Shown in pieces: positions 8,933 to 17,240 of a DNA stretch of 42,518 nucleotides (position 1 is its first letter; each line of letters begins with the position of its first letter). Made by a program: the position numbers and the translations under genes. The DNA comes from Alcanivorax jadensis T9 (GTDB taxonomy: Bacteria > Pseudomonadota > Gammaproteobacteria > Pseudomonadales > Alcanivoracaceae): NCBI RefSeq assembly GCF_000756655.1, contig NZ_ARXU01000019.1:1-42518 (forward strand), read 5' to 3'. The notes below the pieces were generated by a model. That model made no database searches and was not told the origin of the DNA. It saw only the letters and a list, made by a program, of their open reading frames with translations.

Positions 8933-10390
8933 ATGGAAAGCATCATGAACAAAACCGATATCGGTTTCGGCATGGAGGCACAAGGACTGTTCCTGGTCTC
9001 CTCCACTGTCATTCTCCTTATCATTATCTTCTTTCTCTATAAAACCTATCGCACTTCCATCAATGTGGAAGCCAAGCTGTCCGAGTTCGCCTCCCTGACA
9101 GACAACCGTTTCGGGCGCAAAATGCATCTGATCGAGGTCAATGCGGACGAATACAAGCTCAACAAAAGTTTGCTTGGGCCTCTGGCACGTATCATTGATG
9201 AATACTGTGTGCTGACCACAGACAGCCAGGGCACCATCACGTTTGCCAATGGCAAGTTCCTGTCACTCAGCGGCCATACCTTTTCCCATCTGGTCAGCAA
9301 AAACGAAAGCATCAATCATCCACAAGGCCATGACAGCTGCCTCCCCATCATGCAGTGCAAGCATGCGGAGAACGGTGTCTGGAATGGCGAGGTCTGCAAT
9401 CAGCGCGCGGATGGCAGCCTTTACTGGATGAACATGTTCCTGTTCCCGCTTTCCTATATTTCGGATGAGGACGATGGCTACATTTACTTCGGCACGAACA
9501 TTACCGATATCAAGACAGAGAACAATCAGCTGATCCAGGAGGTCAAGGAGAAGGACCAGAAACTAAGCCATGTGGAAACCATGCTACTGCACTCTGAAAA
9601 AATGGCATCCCTGGGCACTATCTCTGCGGGCATTGCTCATGAAATCAACAACCCGATTGCCATGCTGTCATCCAACCTGAATCGCTCTCGGGAATATATG
9701 GATGCCATGTCGAAAGTGATCAGCGGTCTGCAGAAACGCATCAGCGAAGAGAAATTCGAGCAGTTTCTTCAGGCTGAGACCAAACTGAAAATTGATCACA
9801 AGAAACTTCGCTTTATTCTGGAAGACCACCCCGCGCTGATTGATGAAACCAGCGAGGGCATTGAGCGCATCAAGCAGATCATCCGCGACTTGAAAAACTT
9901 CTCTCACAATCAGCCGGAATTCTTTTCACCTACCAACATTGCCACCTGCATCGCCACGTCGCTGAATCTGGCCAAGCACGAGCTGAAAAACCGTATCAAT
10001 GTCACCCATACCAACCTGGAAACCCTGCCATTGATTCCTGGCTCGGAAAGCCAGCTTTCACAGGTTTTCATGAACCTGTTCGTGAATGCGGCACAGGCTA
10101 TAGAGGGCAAAGGCACCATCACCATTACCGCGGACTATGACGATCAGTGGTGCACCTTGAAGGTGGCCGATGACGGGCCCGGCATAGCCAGCGAGACGCT
10201 GGAGCAGATCTTCGAGCCTTTCTACACCACCAAACCCATCGGCAAGGGAACCGGGCTGGGGCTGTCGATTTGTCATGACATCATTCGCCATCATGGCGGC
10301 GCCATGACCGTGGAAAGCCACCCAGGTACGGGTACGGCTTTCTTTATCAAGCTGCCACTGAAACAGTCTGAAAAAGTTCATGCAGCCTGA
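8933..10390 (+). CDS. Membrane-anchored PAS histidine kinase
   Basis: A 485-aa sensor kinase. One membrane helix (about residues 19-37) is followed by a cytoplasmic linker, then a PAS domain at about residues 85-195 (VLTTDSQGTITFANGKFLSL to YFGTNITDIK), a coiled-coil, and a NtrB/HisKA-type dimerisation domain with H236 in SAGIAHEINNPIAML. The ATPase domain follows, with N box FMNLFVNAAQAI, G1 DDGPGI and G2 GKGTGLGLSI. The PAS domain carries Cys at about 92, 136, 142 and 155, unusual for an ordinary PAS and hinting at a metal, redox or thiol signal. The periplasmic part is tiny, so sensing is probably cytoplasmic. ATG at 8933 has GGGAAGG upstream; the ATG at 8945 is an alternative. It overlaps the next gene by 11 bases. 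Confidence 0.92.
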   Translation: MESIMNKTDIGFGMEAQGLFLVSSTVILLIIIFFLYKTYRTSINVEAKLSEFASLTDNRFGRKMHLIEVNADEYKLNKSLLGPLARIIDEYCVLTTDSQGTITFANGKFLSLSGHTFSHLVSKNESINHPQGHDSCLPIMQCKHAENGVWNGEVCNQRADGSLYWMNMFLFPLSYISDEDDGYIYFGTNITDIKTENNQLIQEVKEKDQKLSHVETMLLHSEKMASLGTISAGIAHEINNPIAMLSSNLNRSREYMDAMSKVISGLQKRISEEKFEQFLQAETKLKIDHKKLRFILEDHPALIDETSEGIERIKQIIRDLKNFSHNQPEFFSPTNIATCIATSLNLAKHELKNRINVTHTNLETLPLIPGSESQLSQVFMNLFVNAAQAIEGKGTITITADYDDQWCTLKVADDGPGIASETLEQIFEPFYTTKPIGKGTGLGLSICHDIIRHHGGAMTVESHPGTGTAFFIKLPLKQSEKVHAA

Positions 10391-11063
10391 TTATGCGTAC
10401 ACCCTCACCACACCGGAAGGCGGGCAGCAACGCATTGCCATCGAGCTCGTCGATGACACCATTGCCATACCGGACAGTTTCACCCCGCCTGCATGGGCAG
10501 AGCTGACTTACCATCAGTGCAGCCACTGCCCGCTGGAAAAAGAGACGCATCGCTATTGCCCCATCGCGCTCAACCTGGCTTTTCTGCTGCCGGAGTCGGC
10601 GCTGGGTGACTCTTTTCAGCCGGTTTCCGTGCAGGTGGAGACGCCACAGCGGCAGTACAATCAGACCAGCACTCTACAGCGGGCGCTCAGCTCTCTGTTT
10701 GGTCTGATTTGCGGTCTCAGCGACTGCCCACACACGCGTTTTCTGCGCCCGATGGCCAGATTCCATCTACCGCTCAGCAATCAAACGGAGACCCTGGTGC
10801 GCACCGCCAGCTTGTATCTGCTACAGCAGTATATGAATGGCCATCAGGAGAACGACAAGTCACTGGCAGATCTCAACGCGCGCTACGCAGCGCTCAACGA
10901 GTTGAACCGTTGCTTTACCAAACGTTTGCGCGGCAAACGTCAGTCCGATGCGCCCATCAATGCCCTAATACTGCTACACGTGACGGCCCGGGAAATGCAT
11001 TGGAATCTGGAGGAGGAACTGGCAAGCCTGGCGCCGCTGTTTGGTGATGACAGCGACGCCTGA
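10380..11063 (+). CDS. Unassigned Cys-rich protein co-encoded with the kinase
   Basis: A 227-aa soluble protein that I do not recognise with confidence; it may belong to a DUF (possibly the DUF6901-type family, recalled and not checked). Visible features are QCSHCPLEKETHRYCPIAL at residues 46-64 (C-x2-C-x9-C), then CGLSDCPHTRFLRPMARFHL near residues 111-130, so five Cys fall in two groups with conserved-looking Arg/His. The C-terminal half is helical, with a Leu-rich ALNELNRCF segment. There is no signal peptide. The start overlaps the last 11 bases of the histidine kinase, so it is translationally coupled to it. A role as a metal- or redox-responsive accessory of the two-component pair is inference. 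Confidence 0.75.
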   Translation: MQPDYAYTLTTPEGGQQRIAIELVDDTIAIPDSFTPPAWAELTYHQCSHCPLEKETHRYCPIALNLAFLLPESALGDSFQPVSVQVETPQRQYNQTSTLQRALSSLFGLICGLSDCPHTRFLRPMARFHLPLSNQTETLVRTASLYLLQQYMNGHQENDKSLADLNARYAALNELNRCFTKRLRGKRQSDAPINALILLHVTAREMHWNLEEELASLAPLFGDDSDA

Positions 11064-11089
11064 AGCTTGTTAGTGACGGGGGCTCAGGA

Positions 11090-12151
11090 CTACTGGTCTG
11101 CACCAAGATAACGATTCAGCACCAGCCGCCAGTCCTGAGAAGGCACGATATCAAGCATGGCCTGATCAATAGGTTCACGCAGCTGGCTGCCATTCGCCAC
11201 CGCGAACGCATAGCTTTCCTCGCGTACCAGCTTGGGCAACACCAGCACCTGGGAGGTTTCCCGTTCGCGCAACATGTAGCGCATTACCGGGGCATCTGCC
11301 ACGAGCGCGTCCACCTCACCAAGCACCACCGCACGCATGGCCTTTTCCAGGTTCGGGTATGGGCGGTAGTTGAGCCCTTCGCCCACCAGCCATTGCTCGC
11401 CACTGGTGTTTTCCACGACCGCAGTGTCCACCCGGGGCAGATCACCAGCCCCGGCCACCCGGGTCTGCAACTGGTTGACGGTGACGCTGGAGGCGATGGC
11501 GGCGGTGAAACCGGAAATGGTGATGATGCTGACGAACATCCACACCAGCCCGATAACGCGCCCGGCGGCACTGACCGGTGCCTTGTCACCATAGCCCACG
11601 GTGGTCATGGTCACTGCCGACCACCAGAAGCCGCTGCCGATACCCTGGCCCACGGAACCACCGAACTGTTCCGGGTTTTTCTTGCGTTCAAACAGCCACA
11701 CCAGCAGCCCTACCAGCAGCAACACCAACCCCAGGGCGAGCACCGCGGAGAAGAACTTCCAGGAAAACAGACCTTGCAGGGTGGTCATCCAGCCGCTGGC
11801 TTCGGTGCGCGTGGCAATACCCAGGCCGCCCCGATACATGGGCTGGGTGAAGTCCAGCCGCCGCTCCCGGTCGGCGGTGACACTGATCGCGCCAATGGCC
11901 ACATCCGCCTGGCCCAGCTCTACCGCTGCCAGCATGTCGGACACCGTCTTGTAGGGGCGGAAGCGGTATTCATAGCCGGCCTGCTCGGCGATCTGTTCCC
12001 ACAGCTCAACGCTGACACCATCCCAGCGATCACCATTCTGGAAACTGAATGGCGGCGAGGCCTTCACTGCCACAGTGAGTGGTGCGGCACTGGCGCACGC
12101 CACCCACATGCACAGGCAAGCCATCAGCAAAACACGTATTCTTGTTCTCAC
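11090..12151 (-). CDS. GluR0-like ligand-gated potassium channel
   Basis: A 353-aa prokaryotic ionotropic glutamate receptor homologue. Domain order: signal peptide (1-23); first lobe of a periplasmic solute-binding domain (about 24-118, with GQADVAIGAISVTADRERR and LDFTQPM); membrane helix M1 (about 134-154); pore loop with the K+ selectivity filter TVGYGD at 184-189; membrane helix M2 (about 198-221); second binding lobe (about 240-350, with GEVDALVADAPVMRYML). The split binding domain around a two-helix K+ pore is the defining GluR0 arrangement. It would assemble as a tetramer gated by a periplasmic ligand, perhaps an amino acid. The start is GTG with GGAGGG six bases upstream. It is divergent from the cupredoxin-like gene with only 29 bases between starts. 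Confidence 0.9.
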   Translation of the reverse strand: MRTRIRVLLMACLCMWVACASAAPLTVAVKASPPFSFQNGDRWDGVSVELWEQIAEQAGYEYRFRPYKTVSDMLAAVELGQADVAIGAISVTADRERRLDFTQPMYRGGLGIATRTEASGWMTTLQGLFSWKFFSAVLALGLVLLLVGLLVWLFERKKNPEQFGGSVGQGIGSGFWWSAVTMTTVGYGDKAPVSAAGRVIGLVWMFVSIITISGFTAAIASSVTVNQLQTRVAGAGDLPRVDTAVVENTSGEQWLVGEGLNYRPYPNLEKAMRAVVLGEVDALVADAPVMRYMLRERETSQVLVLPKLVREESYAFAVANGSQLREPIDQAMLDIVPSQDWRLVLNRYLGADQ

Positions 12152-12180
12152 AGAGATCCCTCCATTTCATACACGATGCC

Positions 12181-12651
12181 ATGCCTGACCGACTGACATA
12201 CCCTATTCTTTTGCTGCTGGCCGGCACGCTGTCTTTATCGCAGGGTAGCGGGGCCCATGGCTTTCTGCCAGACGAGATCCCCATGGCGGCGGGCACGGCA
12301 CTGCGAAACCCGGTGGATTTACCTATCCTGGCGGCGAGTTTTTACAATTCCTGGACGCCAGCCCGCCTCGAGATCCCGCATCAACACAGTGTGCGGTTAA
12401 GCCTGACAAACCTCAGTGATGATTGGCACCTGTTTGCTCTGGGAGATGACACAGCTCTTCGCGACCAGGATCTGATCCACAAGTTGATGCCGGATCTGCG
12501 CAAGGATTACCCCAACACCCGCCTGAGCGAGCCGGGCACGACGGTAACCTTGCCATGGCGATTTGACCGGGCAGGAACCTTCAGCCTCCGCTGTGTAAGG
12601 GCGGCGCATCAGGGTGACGGGGCCGTGCTTTCCATTCAGGTGCATGAATAG
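12181..12651 (+). CDS. Secreted cupredoxin-like protein
   Basis: A 156-aa exported protein. The chosen ATG gives a good signal peptide (LTYPILLLLAGTLSLSQGSGAHG); longer upstream frames would put unlikely sequence before it. The mature part is beta-rich, with a cupredoxin-like arrangement: H83 in DDWHLFAL, and C138 and H143 in LRCVRAAHQGDGAVLSIQV, which recalls the C-x(2-4)-H-x(3-4)-M loop of blue copper proteins. The residue in the axial-Met position seems to be Ala, so either the copper site differs or the protein no longer binds copper. Function is unknown; periplasmic electron transfer or metal binding is possible. No clear Shine-Dalgarno is seen upstream. Confidence 0.65.
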   Translation: MPDRLTYPILLLLAGTLSLSQGSGAHGFLPDEIPMAAGTALRNPVDLPILAASFYNSWTPARLEIPHQHSVRLSLTNLSDDWHLFALGDDTALRDQDLIHKLMPDLRKDYPNTRLSEPGTTVTLPWRFDRAGTFSLRCVRAAHQGDGAVLSIQVHE

Positions 12652-12808
12652 TTGAAAGTTTAAAGCTCAAAGTTGAAAAGCGCGGGCCGGGCCCATTATT
12701 ACGGAAAGGCTGCGCCCGCGTTCCACCTTAAGCAGAAACGCGGAACCAAAGATCCCAGCAGGCAACGCCATTTTTCGCGTTTCCACTTTGAGCTTTAAAC
12801 TTTTAACT
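12650..12808. repeat. Long imperfect palindromic element (MITE-like)
   Basis: The left arm at 12650-12684 (AGTTGAAAGTTTAAAGCTCA...) and the right arm at 12776-12808 form inverted copies of about 33 bases with a few mismatches, enclosing about 90 bases. The left arm begins on the stop codon of the cupredoxin-like gene. There is no coding capacity. It looks like a non-autonomous mobile repeat or an intergenic palindrome. Confidence 0.65.
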
Positions 12809-12809
12809 G

Positions 12810-12836
12810 AAAAAAAAGCCCCGGCAGTACCGGGGC
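12810..12836 (-). terminator. Rho-independent terminator of the RND operon
   Basis: GCCCCGG (12818-12824) and CCGGGGC (12830-12836) form a perfect 7-bp stem with a 5-base loop, followed on the minus strand by eight T residues (the A run at 12810-12817). It lies 30 bases beyond the RND permease stop. Confidence 0.85.
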
Positions 12837-12866
12837 AAGGGGAAGCCGGTGATGACCGGCATTTCA

Positions 12867-15800
12867 TCAGCGTTCGTTGTGTGTAACAGGGGCGTGCTCT
12901 TCCTTGACGCGGAACCAGGCGGCATAGAGTGCCGGCAGAAACAGCAGGGTCAATGCTGTTGCCACGATCAGCCCACCCATGATGGCTACTGCCATGGGGC
13001 CGAAGAAAACGCTGCGTGACAGCGGAATCATGGCCAGTACAGCGGTCAGGGCAGTCAGCACGATAGGACGGAAGCGGCGCACGGTGGATTCAATGATGGC
13101 ATCCCAGGTGCTGAGCCCCTGGTCCATGTCCTGGCCAATCTGGTCCACCAGAATCACCGCATTGCGCATGATCATGCCGGCCAACGCAATGGTGCCGAGC
13201 ATGGCCACGAAACCGAACGGCTTCTGGAAAATCAGCAGGAAGAAGGTCACCCCGATCAACCCCAGCGGTGCGGTGATAAACACCATTAGCGATAACGGCA
13301 TGCTGCGCAGTTGCAGCATCAGCAAAGTGATCACCACAAGGATGAATAACGGCATACCGGCATTCACTGATTTCTGCCCGCGAGCGGATTCCTCCACGGT
13401 GCCGCCCACTTCCAGCAGGTAGCCCGGTGGCAGATCGGCACGTACCCCTTCCAGTTGCGGCATGATCTGGCTGACCAGGGTGGCCGGCAGGGCATCGTCC
13501 TTCACGTCGGCGAGAATGGTCACCGTCGGGAGACGGTCGCGATGCCAGATAATGCCTTCCTCGAAACCGTACTCCAGGGTGGCAATCTGGTTCAGCGGTA
13601 CGCTGCGGCCGCTGTCGGTCTGTACCGCCAGGTTGCCGAGCAGTCCCAGGGCATGGCGTTCGTGGCTGTCGCCGCGCACTTCCACATTGATCAGCTCGTT
13701 ATCTTCCCGGTACTGACTCACTGCCACACCCGACAGGGAAGCCTGCAGGGCAGTGGAGAGCTCTGCAGTCGTGATGCCCAGCGTTCGTGCACGATTCTGG
13801 TCCACGTTCAGGCGCACCACCTTGCTGGGTTCTTCCCAATCCAGATGCACGTTCTGGGTGTGAGGATTATCGCGGACATGTTCTGCCACCCGCCGGGCCA
13901 GTTCACGAACCTGGGGAATGTGCTCCCCGGAGACCCGGAACTGCAATGGATAGCCCACCGGAGGCCCGTTTTCCAGCCGCGCCACACGGGTACGGACCAT
14001 GGGGAAATCCCGGTTAAGGATCTCTTCCAACCAATCCATTACCTGTTCCCGCTCCTCGATATTGCGCGTCAGAATAACGAACTGGGCCACCGAAGCCGCC
14101 GGCAGTTTCTGGTCCAGGGACAGGTAATAACGGGGGGAACCACTGCCCATGTAACCCACGTAGTTTTCTATCAACTCGTTCTCAGCAAGCATGGCTTCCA
14201 GACGCAAGGCTTGCTCCTGGGTGGCGGTGAGCGAGGCACCCTCCTCCAGCTTCATGTCTACCATCAGTTCCAGCCGACTGGACGACGGGAAGAATTGCTG
14301 GGGCACCAGGCTGAACAACAGTAGGGAAAACACGAAGATCCCCACGGTCAGACCGATAACGGTTTTGCGGTAGCGCACGCACCACTCCACCACGTTACGA
14401 AAGCGCTGGTAGAAGGGTTTCTGATAAGGGTCGTGCACGTCGCCACTGGCATCGCGTTTTGCCAGGTTCGGCAGCAGCTTCTCACCCAGATAGGGCACAA
14501 ATACCACCGCCGTAATCCAGGAAGCCAGCAGCGCAATGGTCACCACCTGAAAAATCGAGCGGGTGTATTCCCCGGTGCTGGATTGTGCGGTGGCAATAGG
14601 CAGAAAGCCGGCAGCGGTAATCAGGGTGCCGGTGAGCATGGGAAAGGCGGTACTTTTCCAGGCAAAACCAGCGGCCTTGATACGGCTGAAGCCCTGCTCC
14701 ATTTTAATCGCCATCATTTCCACGGCGATGATGGCGTCATCCACCATCAGGCCCAGCGCCAACACCAACGCGCCCAGAGAAATCTTGTGCAGGCCGATGT
14801 CGAAATACTTCATCGACACGAACGTCATGGCCAACACCAGCGGGATGGACAGGGCCACTACCATGCCGGTACGCCACCCTAGCGAGAAAAAACTCACCAG
14901 CAGCACGATCACCAACGCTTCTATCAGTACCTGAACAAATTCACCGACGCCGGCTTCCACCGCCGCCGGCTGGTCGGAGACCTTGCGAAGCTCCATACCC
15001 AGCGGCAACGATAGCTGTAGTTCCCGGAAAGCCTGGTCCAGATTTTCGCCGAGGGCGAGTATGTCGCCGCCTTCTTTCATGGACACGGCAATACCAATGG
15101 CATTCTCGCCCATGAATCGCATGCGCGGCTGGGGCGGATCGCTGAAACCACGATAAACGGAGGCAATATCACCCAGTTTGATGGTGCGGTTGTCCACCTG
15201 GATGGGGAAGTGACGAATGTCTTCCACGCTGGTGAATTCTCCAGACACCCGCAGGCGCACCCGACTGCTTGGGGTTTCAAAGAAACCCGCGTCGGCCACC
15301 GCATTCTGCGACTGCAACGCCTGCTGCACGGTGACCAGGGGAATGCCCAGGGACGCCAGCTTGGTGTTGGAAATTTCCACCCAGATCTTTTCGTCCTGCA
15401 GGCCGACCAGCTCCACCTTGCCCACATCGTCCACCCGCTGCAGGGCCAGCTGCAGGCGGTCGGCGTAGTCTTTCATGATGGCGTAGTCGAAACCCGGGCC
15501 GGTGAGGGCGTAAATATTGCCGAAGGTGGTGCCGAATTCGTCGTTAAAGAAAGGCCCGCGCGCATCCTGGGGCAGGGTATGGCGAATATCACCCACCTTC
15601 TTGCGCACCTGGTACCACAGGTCCTTGATCTCCTTGGAGCGCATTTCGTCACGAGCCATAAACATGACCAGCGACTCACCCGGGCGGGAGTAGGACGTGA
15701 TGCGCTCGAAGTCACCGGTTTCCATCAACTTCTTTTCGATACGCTCAGTGATCTGCCGGGAGACTTCTTCAGCGCTGGCGCCGGGCCACTGGGTATTGAT

Positions 15801-15944
15801 GGTCATCAGCTTGAAGGTGAACGGCGGGTCTTCGCTCTGCCCCAGGCTGGCATAGGAGATCGCTCCCATGACGCCGAGAAGAAGCATGGCGTAGAGCACC
15901 AGAGCGCGGTTCTTCAGCGCCCATTCCGAGAGATTGAATGACAT
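12867..15944 (-). CDS. RND multidrug efflux permease (AcrB-type family)
   Basis: A 1025-aa inner-membrane proton antiporter. The start has the usual MSFNLSEWALKNRALVLYAM first helix, and SLGQSEDPPFTFKLMTINTQ marks the group of RND pumps that includes TriC- and VexH-like transporters. TM4 carries the paired acids in GLMVDDAIIAVEM that relay protons in drug-type RND pumps, which separates it from the HME pump earlier in the window. The two halves each have the large periplasmic loop and the 6-helix repeat. It would expel amphiphilic compounds with the adaptor encoded just upstream and a TolC-type channel encoded elsewhere. GGGGAG precedes the ATG, and only 12 bases separate it from the adaptor stop. 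Confidence 0.93.
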   Translation of the reverse strand: MSFNLSEWALKNRALVLYAMLLLGVMGAISYASLGQSEDPPFTFKLMTINTQWPGASAEEVSRQITERIEKKLMETGDFERITSYSRPGESLVMFMARDEMRSKEIKDLWYQVRKKVGDIRHTLPQDARGPFFNDEFGTTFGNIYALTGPGFDYAIMKDYADRLQLALQRVDDVGKVELVGLQDEKIWVEISNTKLASLGIPLVTVQQALQSQNAVADAGFFETPSSRVRLRVSGEFTSVEDIRHFPIQVDNRTIKLGDIASVYRGFSDPPQPRMRFMGENAIGIAVSMKEGGDILALGENLDQAFRELQLSLPLGMELRKVSDQPAAVEAGVGEFVQVLIEALVIVLLVSFFSLGWRTGMVVALSIPLVLAMTFVSMKYFDIGLHKISLGALVLALGLMVDDAIIAVEMMAIKMEQGFSRIKAAGFAWKSTAFPMLTGTLITAAGFLPIATAQSSTGEYTRSIFQVVTIALLASWITAVVFVPYLGEKLLPNLAKRDASGDVHDPYQKPFYQRFRNVVEWCVRYRKTVIGLTVGIFVFSLLLFSLVPQQFFPSSSRLELMVDMKLEEGASLTATQEQALRLEAMLAENELIENYVGYMGSGSPRYYLSLDQKLPAASVAQFVILTRNIEEREQVMDWLEEILNRDFPMVRTRVARLENGPPVGYPLQFRVSGEHIPQVRELARRVAEHVRDNPHTQNVHLDWEEPSKVVRLNVDQNRARTLGITTAELSTALQASLSGVAVSQYREDNELINVEVRGDSHERHALGLLGNLAVQTDSGRSVPLNQIATLEYGFEEGIIWHRDRLPTVTILADVKDDALPATLVSQIMPQLEGVRADLPPGYLLEVGGTVEESARGQKSVNAGMPLFILVVITLLMLQLRSMPLSLMVFITAPLGLIGVTFFLLIFQKPFGFVAMLGTIALAGMIMRNAVILVDQIGQDMDQGLSTWDAIIESTVRRFRPIVLTALTAVLAMIPLSRSVFFGPMAVAIMGGLIVATALTLLFLPALYAAWFRVKEEHAPVTHNER

Positions 15945-15956
15945 GGTGGTACTCCC

Positions 15957-17117
15957 CTATTCGCTCTCGGTCTCGGCGTCGACATCCGTTTCCGGGCCAG
16001 CCGAGTCAGCACTCGCCAGCTCGATCTGTCGGTTCTGGCGATCCACGGGGATCACCGTTTGCCCTTCACGCAACAGATGGGTGCCTGCCGCTACCACCCA
16101 GGCATCCGCCGACAAGCCGGACAGTACCGGTACGGTTTCCGCGCTATAGGGGCCGGTTTCCACGGGGGTTTTCACCAGCGAGGTGTCATCGGGATTCACC
16201 ACCCACACATAGCGCTGGTCCCCTTCCGCAGTGACGGCCGGCAGGGGGAGGGTGAGCACGCCATTACCGGCAACACCACTTGCCACCACCCGTGCCGACT
16301 GGCCCAGGTCTGCGCCCACATCATCGTTGTCGAAGGCCACCCGGGCTTCAAAGGTCCGCGAACGCGGGTCCGCCGACGGGGACAGCTCCCGCAGGGTGCC
16401 GGGGAACACCTTGCCCTTGCGTGACCACAGCTCGATAGCCACCGGCATGCCGATCACGAAACGACCTACGTCCTGCTCCGGCAGGTCGATACGCACTTCC
16501 CGGTCTCCATCGACCGCCAGCACAAACACTGGCTGCCCGGCAGCGACCACCTGGCCGGCTTCCGCCCGGCGCTGGGCGATCACCCCATCCTGGGGCGCTT
16601 GCAAGGTGGCGTAGTCAGTCTGGTTGCGGGCCACATTCAGGTTGGCGCGGGCCTGGCGCAACTGAGCCTGGGCTGCATCGAAACGACTCTCTACCGCATC
16701 GTACTGGGAGCGGCTGATGACCTGGCGTTCCAGCAGCGCCTGATGGCGATCCAGCTCGGTGCGGGCCAGCTTGTGGTCCGCCTGGGCGGAGGCAAAACGG
16801 GCACGGGCCGCATCCAGCTGCAGGTTCACATCATCGGTATCGAGGGTGGCCAGCACATCGCCCTTGCTGACGCGATCGCCCACATCCACCTTGCGCTGGC
16901 TGATCTTGCCGGCAATACGAAAGCCCAGCTCCGGCTCGTAGCGGGCGCGGACTTCGCCGGGGAAAACATCCTGACTGGCCCCGGCGGTCAGCGGCTGGAC
17001 CACCAGCGCCGGACGCGGCGCTTCGGTTTTCCCTGACTCTGCATCGGAGCAACCCTGCAGGCCGAGAGCCCCCACGGCTCCGACAATCAGCCCCGATATC
17101 AACAATGAACGAAACAT
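15957..17117 (-). CDS. RND periplasmic adaptor lipoprotein
   Basis: A 386-aa membrane-fusion protein. Its signal sequence ends in a lipobox (GALGLQGCSD, Cys at residue 23), so it should be anchored to the inner-membrane outer face. The order of regions is usual: first beta strands (VFPGEVRARYEPELGFRIAG), lipoyl half (VDVGDRVSKGDVLATLD), a helical hairpin at about 95-150 (RTELDRHQALLERQVISRSQ), the second lipoyl half (LQAPQDGVIAQRRAEAGQVV) and a beta-barrel. It ends in an acidic tail, TDVDAETESE. It is the first gene of a two-gene operon with the RND permease and diverges from a TetR gene, its probable repressor. Confidence 0.92.
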   Translation of the reverse strand: MFRSLLISGLIVGAVGALGLQGCSDAESGKTEAPRPALVVQPLTAGASQDVFPGEVRARYEPELGFRIAGKISQRKVDVGDRVSKGDVLATLDTDDVNLQLDAARARFASAQADHKLARTELDRHQALLERQVISRSQYDAVESRFDAAQAQLRQARANLNVARNQTDYATLQAPQDGVIAQRRAEAGQVVAAGQPVFVLAVDGDREVRIDLPEQDVGRFVIGMPVAIELWSRKGKVFPGTLRELSPSADPRSRTFEARVAFDNDDVGADLGQSARVVASGVAGNGVLTLPLPAVTAEGDQRYVWVVNPDDTSLVKTPVETGPYSAETVPVLSGLSADAWVVAAGTHLLREGQTVIPVDRQNRQIELASADSAGPETDVDAETESE

Positions 17118-17187
17118 GGCAGCTACCCTCTAGCCTTGCTAACCCGTGTATACCTCGAAAGCCACCGACGGCGACCTTTCCAGTATG

Positions 17188-17233
17188 CTATACTGTCCGG
17201 TATAGTAATTTTATTAAACTGAACCGTCCAGTA
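17188..17233. promoter_or_regulatory. Candidate TetR operator for the RND operon
   Basis: The intergenic region between the adaptor and TetR genes holds the perfect dyad CTATAC-N6-GTATAG (17188-17205), with core ACTGTCCGGT. About 30 bases on lies a related core, ACCGTCCAGT (17223-17232), just before the TetR start. A site covering both promoters would explain repression of both genes. Confidence 0.55.
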
Positions 17234-17240
17234 TTGAAAT

